DNA from: Methyloligella sp. | Lineage (GTDB): Bacteria; Pseudomonadota; Alphaproteobacteria; Rhizobiales; HXMU1428-3 | DNA length: 64,000 nt | Assembly (NCBI GenBank): GCA_021604645.1 | Contig: BQJJ01000010.1 | Location: 91,684 to 155,683 of the forward strand | Direction of reading: 5' to 3' | Shown: positions 17,711 to 26,538 of the stretch, in pieces | How positions within the stretch are numbered: the first letter of the stretch is position 1 | How the letters are laid out: each line of letters begins with the position of its first letter | Made by a program: the position numbers and the translations under genes | Notes under the pieces: generated by a model | Seen by the model: the letters and a program-made list of their open reading frames with translations, nothing else | What the model was told of the DNA's origin: nothing | Databases searched by the model: none

Positions 17711-18103
17711 TTAAAAAGGCTTCAAAAGAGCAAGATATAACACCAAAACAACGGTCAAAAGCGTCAAAACGCTCATGCTGATCACAGAAGTGTAAGAGTT
17801 AATCTTTTCGTTTTTACGCAATTGACCAGCGATTTTTCCATGTAAGCCGGAAAGGCCAAAGACGATTAGAAGTTTAGCCCAAAACCATAAAGATATGTAA
17901 TGGCCGCCAAAATAGGCCATATAAACACCCAACAACCATGTAAAAGAGATGCCGATTGACATAATGCCTCTTAAGGCCTTGCTGAACCTCCCGCTAGCTC
18001 CAATTTTTAGAGAAAATAGAGCAACTAACATACTGAGTATCCAGATGAATATCGCAATAAAATGGGCTTGTTTAATCAACTCGTACATAGTTGTAAAATC
18101 CAA
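17711..18103 (-). CDS. small HemJ/CopD-like four-helix membrane protein
   Basis: The 130-residue protein has four hydrophobic helices. Helix one starts with 'IKQAHFIAIFIWILSML' and helix three with 'WFWAKLLIVFGLSGLHGK', which resemble the conserved His and Lys regions of HemJ (UPF0093, oxygen-independent protoporphyrinogen oxidase; typical motif 'KALHIIAVISWMAGL' and 'WLHAKLLLVL..YHG'). It is shorter than usual HemJ and lacks the Arg/His-rich first loop. It may be a distinct HemJ paralog or a CopD-type membrane protein. It stands alone between the kinase gene and pepN. Function is uncertain. Confidence 0.6.
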   Translation of the reverse strand: MDFTTMYELIKQAHFIAIFIWILSMLVALFSLKIGASGRFSKALRGIMSIGISFTWLLGVYMAYFGGHYISLWFWAKLLIVFGLSGLHGKIAGQLRKNEKINSYTSVISMSVLTLLTVVLVLYLALLKPF

Positions 18104-18264
18104 AGGTGAGTTATTAAAATTGAAAAAAGGTGGTTAATTCTGATGAGTGATAACCATTTTTATATGAAAGCAGCAAGCTTAAGAACCAAATGGTGAAGAG
18201 ACAGGCTATGGGGGATTAGTCCAACCCGCCCCTTCAATCCGGATACTAACTAAATTTTCAGAGT

Positions 18265-20916
18265 CTATCCAAGTATTTTTTGAACAATCTCATAACTATC
18301 CTTAGAGAGCTTCGATTCGAGAGAAATAGCCTTTAGCTGCTCTTTCATAAGGTCTTGGCGAGTAGGTTCAAGTTTTTGCCAACTTCGAAAAGCACCAATT
18401 AAACGTGCTGCAATCTGCGGATTAAAGCGATCAATACGCAAAATTTGCTTGGCCATTAACTCATAACCTTTGCCATCTGGGCGGTTAAATTGAGTTGGGT
18501 TCGCGCCAGCAAAAGCTGCCAATACGGCCCGTACCTTATTCGGGTTTTCAATATTAAATTTCTCATGCCTCAAAAGAGATCGCACTGTTTTAAGAGCTGA
18601 TGGCAGAGGGCACATAGCTTGCAGACCAAACCATTTATCAATCACCAGATGATCATCAAGCCATTTATCATGGAAATCTTGAAAGACGATATCTCTTTCA
18701 GCCGAGCGATGTCCATTCAATGATTGAAGAGCAGCCACTGCAGCAGTCATGTTACGTGCCGTATTATAATGAATGTTCGCCCGCTCATATTCTTCAGCCA
18801 TTTCAGTTGCAGTTAAGAACATAAGGCACGAAGCTCTCAAACTACGCTTTCCTTCGCTCAAAGCATCAGGAGAATAAGCTCCGCGTCCCTGATGAGTTTC
18901 ATAAACTTCAATCAGGCCATCACGTAACGTTTTGCCAATAGATTTAGCCAATGCTTTTTTCGCCCGCCCATTGGCAGTCGGGTCAATATTATTCCCCAAA
19001 GCACGTACCAAATCCGCTTCAGTCGGGAGGGATAAAAACGCAGCCCTGTAAGCTGGGTCAATCTCTTCGTTTAAAACTGTCTTACCAATGAGGCGCGCAA
19101 GGCGGGCATTACCACCAGGTGACTTTCCATCACGAATGCGCTCAATCATATGGAGAAGTGAATTTGTCAGTAACGTCTGAGCCGCTTGCCAGCGATTAAA
19201 TAAATTCGCATCATTCTGCGCAAGATAAATCAGTTCTTTTTCAGTGTAATCAATTCTCAAATTAACAGGGGCCGAAAAGTCACGTAAGAGCGAAGGCACA
19301 TTGCGTGCTGTCACGGATTTAAACTCGAAACTTTGTGATGCCTCTTTAATATGAATAACGCTATCTTTAATCCGCTCACCGCTCAGTAATTTAGGCGCTT
19401 TATCACGGCCACCAGCAGCCACAAATCCAAGACGCAATGGAATATGTAAAGGAACTTTCTTAGATTGATCTTGTGTCGGCGCTGTAACTTGTTCAACGTT
19501 TAGAGTGCCTGTTTTCTTTTCTTCATTGAATGTGTATTTGCAAACAAGCTCCGGCGTCCCAGATTGATTGTACCAGGTGGAGAATTGCGAAAGGTCAGCC
19601 TTATTTGCTTCTGCCATTGAGGCAATAAAATCTTCAACGGTTGCAGCCTCTCCGTCATGGCGCTTGAAGTAGAGATCCATGCCCTTGCGAAACCCTTTAA
19701 AGCCAACAATGGTTTCAATCATCCGGCAAAGTTCAGCACCTTTTTGATAAACAGTTGATGTATAAAAGTTATTGATTTCGATATAACTATTAGGACGGAC
19801 AGGGTGAGACAGCGGACCACCATCTTCAGGAAATTGCACAGCTTTCAAGCGGCGCACATCCATAATCCGCTGCACAGCACGGTTGCGCTCATCTGATGAG
19901 AATTCTTGATCTCGGTAAACGGTAAGACCTTCTTTAAGACAAAGCTGAAACCAATCACGACAAGTAATTCTATTGCCAGTCCAGTTATGGAAATATTCAT
20001 GCGCAATCACTGATTCAATCGCCATATAATCATTGTCAGTGGCCGTATCAGGACGAGCAAGTACGAGCTTGTCGTTAAAGATATTCAGCCCCTTATTTTC
20101 CATAGCCCCCATATTAAAATCGGAAACTGCGACAATATTAAAAATGTCGAGATCATATTCGCGGCCAAAGCGCTCTTCATCCCACTTCATTGAGCGCTTT
20201 AAACTATCCATCGCCCAGTCACAGCGATCTTCTTTCCCATGTTCAACATAAATACCAAGTTCAACTTGTTTGCCAGAAGCCGTCGTAAAGCTATCTTTCA
20301 CCACGGCAAGATCACCACCAACAAGTGCAAATAAATAAGCTGGTTTCGGATGAGGGTCATGCCACAGTGTGTAATGAGTGCCAGCTGTTTTCCCCTCACC
20401 TTGCTCAATCAAATTACCATTCGATAAAAGTACAGGGTTATCTTCAAGCGAGCCTTCAACACGCACCGTAAACACCGCCATAACATCAGGGCGGTCTAGG
20501 TAGTAAGTAATCCGGCGAAAACCTTCTGCTTCACATTGCGTGCAATAATTTCCAGAGGAACGATAAAGTCCTGAAAGGGCTTTGTTGGCTTCAGGATTAC
20601 AAACTGTATTGATCTCTAGAGTAAAGGCTTTTTGCGGAAGTTTAAAAAGTGTCAGAGTTTCATCTGCAACCACATAATCACTGTCAGCTTTTAAAACTGA
20701 ACCATCAAGCTTCACTGATTTAAGCTTAATCATCTCACCATCAAGTACAAGCTGAGCATCCGTCTCATCAGAAGCAGGGTTAGGTCGTATTTTTAACTTA
20801 GATGAAACCTTCGTCGCTTTAGGAGACAGTGCAAAGTCGAGTGAGACGTCATCTATAAGATAAGCGCTGGGTGTATAATCTTTTAAATGAATAACGGGTG
20901 GGTTATCTGTGCGCAT
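18265..20916 (-). CDS. pepN: aminopeptidase N (M1 family)
   Basis: The 883-residue protein has the M1 exopeptidase motif 'GAMENKGL' near residue 268 and the zinc site 'HEYFHNWTGNR' near 302 with the downstream zinc-binding glutamate in 'LCLKEGLTVYRDQEFS'. Length and text ('RRITYYLDRPDVMAVFTVR', 'FNIENPNKVRAVLAAFAGANP') match the bacterial PepN subfamily with a C-terminal helical domain. It is a cytoplasmic enzyme that removes N-terminal residues from peptides. It is transcribed alone, divergently from the kdsC-like gene. Confidence 0.96.
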   Translation of the reverse strand: MRTDNPPVIHLKDYTPSAYLIDDVSLDFALSPKATKVSSKLKIRPNPASDETDAQLVLDGEMIKLKSVKLDGSVLKADSDYVVADETLTLFKLPQKAFTLEINTVCNPEANKALSGLYRSSGNYCTQCEAEGFRRITYYLDRPDVMAVFTVRVEGSLEDNPVLLSNGNLIEQGEGKTAGTHYTLWHDPHPKPAYLFALVGGDLAVVKDSFTTASGKQVELGIYVEHGKEDRCDWAMDSLKRSMKWDEERFGREYDLDIFNIVAVSDFNMGAMENKGLNIFNDKLVLARPDTATDNDYMAIESVIAHEYFHNWTGNRITCRDWFQLCLKEGLTVYRDQEFSSDERNRAVQRIMDVRRLKAVQFPEDGGPLSHPVRPNSYIEINNFYTSTVYQKGAELCRMIETIVGFKGFRKGMDLYFKRHDGEAATVEDFIASMAEANKADLSQFSTWYNQSGTPELVCKYTFNEEKKTGTLNVEQVTAPTQDQSKKVPLHIPLRLGFVAAGGRDKAPKLLSGERIKDSVIHIKEASQSFEFKSVTARNVPSLLRDFSAPVNLRIDYTEKELIYLAQNDANLFNRWQAAQTLLTNSLLHMIERIRDGKSPGGNARLARLIGKTVLNEEIDPAYRAAFLSLPTEADLVRALGNNIDPTANGRAKKALAKSIGKTLRDGLIEVYETHQGRGAYSPDALSEGKRSLRASCLMFLTATEMAEEYERANIHYNTARNMTAAVAALQSLNGHRSAERDIVFQDFHDKWLDDHLVIDKWFGLQAMCPLPSALKTVRSLLRHEKFNIENPNKVRAVLAAFAGANPTQFNRPDGKGYELMAKQILRIDRFNPQIAARLIGAFRSWQKLEPTRQDLMKEQLKAISLESKLSKDSYEIVQKILG

Positions 20917-21118
20917 AGCTAAATTCCTGCCTAATAGCCTAAATTTTCAATAAATGGTGTAAAGACGGGCAATAATGGCGAAGTTTTATGTTTTGAACAA
21001 GGGGCTTCGTGCATAAATACTACAAAAATATGATTAGATAATCATAATGAAACTTTATAGATTAAAGTCGTTGGTCGTACATCATTGTGCAACTAACCTA
21101 CGGGGAATAATAGAAAAA

Positions 21119-21643
21119 ATGAAAAATTATCCGCAGCCTTTGCCAATTACAAGCGAGGAAGGGCTTAAAGCCCTCAAATCAGTAAAATTACTGTGTTGCG
21201 ACATAGATGGCGTCATGACCGATGGGGGCATGTATTATGGGGTTGAAGGCCAAATCATGGTCAAATTCAATGTCTTAGATGGAATGGGCATCAAGCTTAT
21301 TCAAAAACTGGGTATTAAGACATGCTTTATCACCATGAGTAACACGAATATCATTCAATCAAGAGCCGATGTTTTAGGTATTGATTATTGCTATATGGGC
21401 ATTACTGATAAGCGTGAAAAAATGGAAGAATTGACCAATGAATTGTCAATAAACTTCAATGAAACCGCCCATATCGCAGATGATGTAAACGATCTTTCAT
21501 TGCTAAAAGCTGTCGGCTGTTCCGTGACTGTTCCCAATGGAGTTGAAGAAGTCAAAGCAACAGCAAGCTTTATCACAAGCAAAGCAGGGGGCTATGGTGC
21601 GGTCAGAGAGCTATGCGATTGCCTTGTAAAGGCCCAAACATAA
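21119..21643 (+). CDS. KdsC-like HAD phosphatase (3-deoxy-D-manno-octulosonate 8-phosphate phosphatase family)
   Basis: From the ATG at 21119 the protein has 174 residues, the usual KdsC length; an upstream in-frame ATG at 21047 lacks a ribosome site. HAD motif I is 'CDIDGVMTDG' (Asp28, Asp30), motif II 'FITMSNTN', motif III/IV 'IADDVNDLSLLKAVG', and the C-terminal 'ASFITSKAGGYGAVRELCD' is typical of C0 HAD tetrameric KdsC. The usual KdsC text is 'DVDGVLTDG' and 'GDDLPDLPVL', so motif IV here is slightly divergent, and a sugar phosphatase linked to another nonulosonate or surface sugar is possible. kdsD lies about 5 kb downstream on the other strand. Confidence 0.8.
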   Translation: MKNYPQPLPITSEEGLKALKSVKLLCCDIDGVMTDGGMYYGVEGQIMVKFNVLDGMGIKLIQKLGIKTCFITMSNTNIIQSRADVLGIDYCYMGITDKREKMEELTNELSINFNETAHIADDVNDLSLLKAVGCSVTVPNGVEEVKATASFITSKAGGYGAVRELCDCLVKAQT

Positions 21644-21838
21644 AGAGTGAAGTCCCCATTGCGCCATTAAAAATCTATGCGACAGTTCGTTGAGCATTCA
21701 TACGAAAGGACGAAACAGTGACGAGCATCATCTCCATTGCGCCTCAAATTCCAATATGTTAAAATATTCAAAAAATCATATATAAGAATATAAGGCATGT
21801 TTTTAAATTCTGAATTTTGAAAAATAGGGGACGGGCAA

Positions 21839-22774
21839 ATGACACTGAATAGAAGAGACTTACTAAAAATAGGCGCATCGAGTGCTTCACTCATGGCACT
21901 ACCAACGTTGGCCGGGCCTGCATGGAGTAAAAATACCATAAGCGCAAATGGCATTAGAATTGATAGTGTCAGCGATGGACATCTGCAATTACCAACATCA
22001 TTTCTCTTCGGCTCTTTACCCAAAGAAACCTACGAGCCAATACTAAAAAAATATAACGTTCAGGCTGACACACAAAAAAGAGACTGCAACCTGACCCTTT
22101 TAAGGGATGGCAAAAGAGCCATTCTTTTTGATGTAGGTTCCGGTCCTAATTTTATGCCAACAGCTGGTAAAATTGCGGATGCATTTGAGCACTTAGGTGT
22201 TCCAATGGAAGAGGTAACCGATGTTGTCTTCACTCATGCTCACCCAGACCACTTATGGGGCGTATTAGATGAATTCGATGAACCATTATTCCCAAACGCT
22301 AAATATATGATTTCAGAAAAAGAATGGGCTTATTGGACTGACCCGAACACCTTAACAAACATTGCTGAAAGCCGAAAAAGCTTTGCGGCAGGTGCCAAAC
22401 GATTACTTGGAACCATAGAAAAAGATATGAGCTTCTTCAAATATGGCGCGGAAATCCTGCCAAACATAGCAAGCTTAGACACAAGCGGACACACAGCCGG
22501 TCATGCATCTTTTGAAGTTAAAATGGGATCTGAAAACCTAGTGATTGTAGGTGATGCTATTAGCAATCATCACATTTCTTTCGAACAACCAGGCATCAGT
22601 GCAGGAAGCGATGAAGATAAAGACCAAGGCATAAAATCAAGAAAAAGCCTCTTGGATAAACTATCTCATGAGAAAACAAAACTAATTGGCTTCCATCTGC
22701 CAAGCCCAGGAATTGGCTACGTAGAGAAAAAAGGCAATGCTTACAAGTTTGTAGCTGATAATAAGTCTAAATAA
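21839..22774 (+). CDS. Tat-exported metallo-beta-lactamase-fold hydrolase
   Basis: The 311-residue protein carries a twin-arginine signal ('LNRRDLLKIGASSAS', residues 3-17, then a hydrophobic stretch to about 30). The metal-binding motif is 'THAHPDHLWG' (His133, His135, Asp137, His138), followed by 'SGHTAGHASFEV' (His near 220) and 'GDAISNHH'. This is the arrangement of class B-like hydrolases such as lactonases and quorum-quenching enzymes. Folding before Tat export suits a metalloenzyme. No partner genes are visible; the substrate is unknown. Confidence 0.87.
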   Translation: MTLNRRDLLKIGASSASLMALPTLAGPAWSKNTISANGIRIDSVSDGHLQLPTSFLFGSLPKETYEPILKKYNVQADTQKRDCNLTLLRDGKRAILFDVGSGPNFMPTAGKIADAFEHLGVPMEEVTDVVFTHAHPDHLWGVLDEFDEPLFPNAKYMISEKEWAYWTDPNTLTNIAESRKSFAAGAKRLLGTIEKDMSFFKYGAEILPNIASLDTSGHTAGHASFEVKMGSENLVIVGDAISNHHISFEQPGISAGSDEDKDQGIKSRKSLLDKLSHEKTKLIGFHLPSPGIGYVEKKGNAYKFVADNKSK

Positions 22775-22932
22775 ACACCACAACGGACTTAAATTTAAGT
22801 CAAATAATTGAGCCTACAATTCATCTCTGATCGCTCTATAATGGTCATGATTCTTTTTTAGTTTGAGAAGTGCTCGATCTAGATATAAAAGATCAATCTA
22901 TTTTTAAATTTACGTGATTGAATGATGCGCTC

Positions 22933-23931
22933 ATGACAAAGACGGAACCCCACAAATTTTCGATCGCTCCTATGATGGAGTGGACGGATCGGCATTGCCG
23001 TTTTTTCCATCGGACAATCACCGAGCGCGCGCTTCTCTACACCGAAATGGTAACGGCAGACGCGATCATTCATGGAGACACAGAGCGCTTGTTAGGCTTT
23101 AGTGAAGCAGAACATCCTGTCGCATTACAACTTGGCGGCTCTGACCCTGAAAAATTACAACAAGCCACCCAAATCGCCAATGAGTTTGGTTATGATGAAA
23201 TCAACCTAAATGTAGGTTGTCCATCAGACCGGGTTCAAAATGGCAGCTTCGGTGCCTGTCTTATGCGCGAGCCAGAGTTGGTAAGAGAATGCATGACGGC
23301 TATAGGCGAGGTGAGCGAAAAACCACCAACTGTAAAATGCCGCATTGGCGTGGATGAAATGGATGATGATGAAGGCTTGCAGAATTTCGTTGGGATTGTG
23401 AAAGGTTCAGGCGTAAATACATTTATCGTACACGCAAGAAAAGCCTGGCTCCAAGGCCTGAGCCCGAAACAAAATAGAGAAGTTCCGCCTTTAAATTATG
23501 AGCGGGTCTATAAATTAAAAGCCGATCACCCTGAGCTAACCATCATCATTAATGGCGGCATTGAAACTCTTGAGCAAGCAAGCGAACATTTGGCGCATAC
23601 TGATGGCGTGATGATGGGGCGGGCCGCTTACCACACGCCTTATATTTTAGAGCGCGTCGATAAACGCATGTTCTTCGAGTATAATGATAAAAAATCCCGC
23701 TTTGATATCGCTGAAGCCATGATCCCCTATATTGAAAGAGAGTTAGAGAAGGGCACAAGACTTCACCAAATCACACGCCACATGCTAGGGCTTTTCCATG
23801 GTGAGCCAAATGCCAGAATGTACCGCCGAATTCTCTCAACTGAAGCCAATAAAGAAGGCGCAGGCCTAGAAGTCTATAACGCAGCCCTCGATTGCATGAG
23901 ACACTCCCAAGACCAAGAACTCGCTTCTTAA
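22933..23931 (+). CDS. dusA: tRNA-dihydrouridine synthase A
   Basis: I take the ATG at 22933 (332 residues); a TTG at 22918 is in frame and neither has a clear ribosome site. The TIM-barrel shows the DusA signatures 'SIAPMMEWTDRHCRFFHR' (residues 10-27), 'NLNVGCPSDRVQNGSFGACLM' (truncated here: catalytic Cys in 'VGCPSDR' near residue 93) and 'TVKCRIGVDEMDD'. The protein uses FMN and NADPH to reduce uridine at positions 20 and 20a of tRNA. The 'DGVMMGRAAYHTPYIL' segment forms the FMN phosphate site. It is followed by a large repeat region, and the next gene is convergent. Confidence 0.95.
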   Translation: MTKTEPHKFSIAPMMEWTDRHCRFFHRTITERALLYTEMVTADAIIHGDTERLLGFSEAEHPVALQLGGSDPEKLQQATQIANEFGYDEINLNVGCPSDRVQNGSFGACLMREPELVRECMTAIGEVSEKPPTVKCRIGVDEMDDDEGLQNFVGIVKGSGVNTFIVHARKAWLQGLSPKQNREVPPLNYERVYKLKADHPELTIIINGGIETLEQASEHLAHTDGVMMGRAAYHTPYILERVDKRMFFEYNDKKSRFDIAEAMIPYIERELEKGTRLHQITRHMLGLFHGEPNARMYRRILSTEANKEGAGLEVYNAALDCMRHSQDQELAS

Positions 23932-23966
23932 AAACAGTCTTAGAAATAACTCCAAGACAATTTATA

Positions 23967-24192
23967 CGAAGAAGGAGTTCTCCTTTTATCTGTCCTTCGT
24001 CTGCCCACCAGTAACCGGACCAAAGCTGAGAGACATGCGCAGTGAGAGCGAAGCCCGGTGCTTAAGATCAGCTTGAACGGAGCATAGCGAGTTCTGATAA
24101 GCTGATCGTAAGAAAACACCGCCCCTCGTAGACTTAAGTGGAATAGCAGCGTGGTTGCTTGTGGGCAACCTGAAGCGCGACTTAAGCCTCAT
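23967..24192. repeat. structured intergenic repeat, copy A
   Basis: A unit that starts GAAGGAGTTC and ends TGTGAGAGAAAAA. It shares with copy B (24233-24400) the ordered blocks GAAGGAGTTC, GCTGAG-GACATG, AGCG-AGCCCGG, CCGC-CCTCGTAG and GAATAGC. Inside, TTAAGATCAGCTT (about 24061-24073) pairs with AAGCTGATC-TAA (about 24099-24112) to form a long hairpin flanked by GGTG and CACC. The 18-base hairpin GGTTGCTTGTGGGCAACC (24153-24170) is embedded near the end. The unit is visibly more GC-rich than neighbouring genes. Confidence 0.7.
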
Positions 24193-24232
24193 AGCTGTGA
24201 GAGAAAAACCAAACCAAAAACCAGCTATATGA

Positions 24233-24400
24233 TGAAGGAGTTCAGCCCACTTCGGGCTGAGGGACATGGCGAAGCGACAGCGCAGCCCGGCGCAAGCGCC
24301 GCACCTCGTAGGCCTATGAGCTTCAGTTCATAGAATAGCCGTGAGAGAAATAAAGCGGTTGCGTAGTGGGCAACTGAAGCGAATATGTGAGAGAAAAAAG
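24233..24400. repeat. structured intergenic repeat, copy B
   Basis: Second, diverged copy of the unit at 23967. It contains the hairpin CAGCCC-ACTTC-GGGCTG (24242-24258), the hairpin CGGCGCAAGCGCCG (about 24288-24301) at the place where copy A has its long hairpin, and the block CTCGTAGGCCTATGAG. It ends with the 18-base element GGTTGCGTAGTGGGCAAC (24357-24374) and TGTGAGAGAAAAA. Base changes between copies keep pairing at the corresponding hairpins, which suggests the structure matters. Confidence 0.7.
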
Positions 24401-24530
24401 AGAAAATACAACAGTGAGACCCATTTTTTGGGGGTCAGGGGGGATGAATGGATCTCACCGCTGTATCTATCTGGGATCAATATGACTTGGATGGGGGGAT
24501 GGGGGATGTCATATCAACTCCAAAACTAAA
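24401..24530. other. gene-free remainder of the dusA-motB gap
   Basis: About 130 bases with runs of G (for example around 24430 and 24495-24507) and no convincing gene. Short frames crossing it have no start signal and fall in repeat sequence. Confidence 0.4.
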
Positions 24531-25406
24531 TTACTTATCCTTTGCCTTTATTTTCAAATTATGTCCAACCGGCAAAGGTGGGTTTTCAGACATAATCAAA
24601 ATCGAAATGCGTCTATTTGCGGCCAAAAACGGATCCTCTGGGAAGAGAGGTTCAATGTCCGCCTTACCACCAACTTCAAAGAAGCGGTCATGGGGTATTC
24701 CATTTTCAGCCAAAATGGTTCGAGCAGCTTGTGCTCTATCAGCTGATAAATCCCATAGGGTAAACCCGGGTGTTTTGTACAAACGATTTGCGTCAGTGTG
24801 CCCCATGAGCTTAATGCGGTTTGGTAACCGTTTTACAATTGGTGCCATTGCAGCAAGTAGTTTGCGTGTGTGCTCATAAGGCCGACTTGAACTGGCCGGA
24901 AACATTGAACGAGCTTCCTGGTCAATTAGTTGAATGTGCAAACCTTCAGGAGATTCCTCCACCATAATATGGCTAGAGAGGTGACTAATCTCGGGCATTT
25001 CCTGCCAAGCCTGGCGCAGAGATGCAGCAGCGAGAGCAAATTGCCTCGGGCGTTCAATATCGTTTTTCTCAATATCGTGAGTGTTGGCTTCAGGACCTTG
25101 CTTCGTGCGTTGATCATGGCGGATTTCAGCATACTCAGTATCATTTTCAGACGCAACGGGAGCTACCTTTTTCACATATTGGCGAATAGGTGCGCCTTCT
25201 AGTTCAATCATACCAGCCTTGCGGTTTACAAATTGAACACCAAATGCATCCTTCATTGAACCAGCAACAACCTGCAGCTTTTGCTTATCCTGAATAGAGA
25301 ATGAGATTAGAAGAACGAAGAAACACACAAGGATGGACATAAGGTCAGCAAATGTGACCATATAGTCCGGAACGCCTCCGCCTCCACCTTTGTTTTTCAA
25401 TCCCAT
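24531..25406 (-). CDS. motB: MotB/PomB-type flagellar motor stator protein
   Basis: The 291-residue protein has a short cytoplasmic N-terminus, one membrane helix with the stator signature 'PDYMVTFADLMSILVCFFVLL' (truncated quote; ion-binding Asp21) and a C-terminal OmpA-like peptidoglycan-binding domain ('IKLMGHTDANRL', 'LSADRAQAARTILAENGI', 'NRRISILIM'). It forms the stator with the MotA protein encoded 48 bases upstream. The sequence style ('FFVLLISFS') is nearer to PomB/MotB2 types than to the long rhizobial MotB. No other flagellar gene is within the window, so the pair may serve a distant flagellum or another envelope process. Confidence 0.85.
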   Translation of the reverse strand: MGLKNKGGGGGVPDYMVTFADLMSILVCFFVLLISFSIQDKQKLQVVAGSMKDAFGVQFVNRKAGMIELEGAPIRQYVKKVAPVASENDTEYAEIRHDQRTKQGPEANTHDIEKNDIERPRQFALAAASLRQAWQEMPEISHLSSHIMVEESPEGLHIQLIDQEARSMFPASSSRPYEHTRKLLAAMAPIVKRLPNRIKLMGHTDANRLYKTPGFTLWDLSADRAQAARTILAENGIPHDRFFEVGGKADIEPLFPEDPFLAANRRISILIMSENPPLPVGHNLKIKAKDK

Positions 25407-25454
25407 ATCAAACTCTCACTAAATTCGAAAAAATAAATTTATAAACGTCTCTTC

Positions 25455-26225
25455 TTAAGCAGCAGCTGCTTCAGGTGTCGTTTTTTGTTTTGCTGTCATG
25501 TAAGCTTCAAGCATTTCACGAATGAGAGCGGGAGCTTTGTTTTCACGAAGTTGCATCACACCATCGATTACAAGAGATTGGTTGACTTCTTCAATCGAAA
25601 TTTTATTAGAAAGCTTATCAGCCATTGGGAGACAAATAAGGTTAGCCATCATCGCGCCATAAAGAGTAGTCAACAGCGCAACCGCCATCGCAGGACCAAT
25701 CGCAGCCGGGTCATCCATAGCTGAAAGCATCTGCACCAGACCAACAATTGTACCAATCATACCAAAGGCCGGACCAGCATCACCAAGCATTTTATAAAAG
25801 CGCTGGGCTTCATCAAGGCGTTCTAAATAAAGGTCGCGCTCTTTTTCCATGGTTTCACGCATGAATTCGGCGTCATAACCATCAGCAACATATTGTGTGC
25901 CTTTACTCAAAAACTCATCAGTTATGTCAACGCCTTCAAGACCTAATGGTCCTTCTTTACGAATGATTTCTGCAAGGTTGCAAATTTCATCAGTCATATC
26001 GACTGGGCTTTTCGCTTTGTGAGTAAAACAAGCTTTAGCGCCTAGAACAAAAGATGTCATAGTATTAGAAAGGGGAAAGCGCATAATCGTCGCAGCAAAG
26101 CCACCGCCAAACACAATCAACATAGAAGGTACGTTGACAAACGTATCCAATGTGCCGCCTGATAAAATAGCATAAACAACAATGCCTATGCCGCCGATCA
26201 AACCAATAATTGTCGCTAAATCCAT
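25455..26225 (-). CDS. motA: MotA/PomA-type flagellar motor stator protein
   Basis: I choose the ATG at 26225 ('MDLATIIGLIGGIGIV', 256 residues), preceded by GGGGTTAG; an upstream start at 26273 would add 16 non-helical residues. Four membrane helices are visible at about residues 5-25, 30-50, 150-172 and 182-205. The family text 'LGDAGPAFGMIGTIVGLVQML' and 'AVALLTTLYGAMMANLICLPMADKL' is typical of PomA, including the conserved prolines of the ion channel. It is the partner of the downstream MotB. The long cytoplasmic loop of classic rhizobial MotA is missing, so this looks like the short PomA form, often sodium-driven; coupling ion not proven. Confidence 0.87.
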   Translation of the reverse strand: MDLATIIGLIGGIGIVVYAILSGGTLDTFVNVPSMLIVFGGGFAATIMRFPLSNTMTSFVLGAKACFTHKAKSPVDMTDEICNLAEIIRKEGPLGLEGVDITDEFLSKGTQYVADGYDAEFMRETMEKERDLYLERLDEAQRFYKMLGDAGPAFGMIGTIVGLVQMLSAMDDPAAIGPAMAVALLTTLYGAMMANLICLPMADKLSNKISIEEVNQSLVIDGVMQLRENKAPALIREMLEAYMTAKQKTTPEAAAA

Positions 26226-26538
26226 AATTCTAACCCCGACCAAAACTGCGAAATGATGTGTCGCATGTATCAATTAGGGTTAATACTACGGGACTGATAT
26301 GAATTAAGGCTAAAGCAAGTTGGTTAAAATTACCGTAAATTATGTTTCAAAATGAAACGGTTATCGCGGTTGCTTGTGGGCAACCTAAAGCGTAATAATA
26401 ACGCGGTTGCTTGTGGGCATCTGAAACACAGTAAAAAAGCGGATGCCGCGACGGTTGCTGGTAGGCAAGCTGAAGGAGCACTAAAAGAACGGGCATCTGA
26501 AGCGTAAACAAAAATCCCGAGAGAAAACTAAAGAAAAA
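26226..26538. repeat. gap with three degenerate copies of the 18-base hairpin element
   Basis: Between kdsD and motA. GGTTGCTTGTGGGCAACC at 26368-26385 is identical to the element in repeat copy A; GGTTGCTTGTGGGCATCT follows at 26405-26422, and GGTTGCTGGTAGGCAAGC at 26453-26470. Each is followed by CTGAA or CTAAA plus GCG-like sequence, and a residual GGGCATCTGAAGCG lies near 26490. The first 140 bases of the gap should carry the motA promoter. Confidence 0.75.

Noticed and set aside
24151..24529. Short frames in the dusA-motB gap
   Set aside because: They lie in structured repeat DNA, lack ribosome sites and show no family resemblance.
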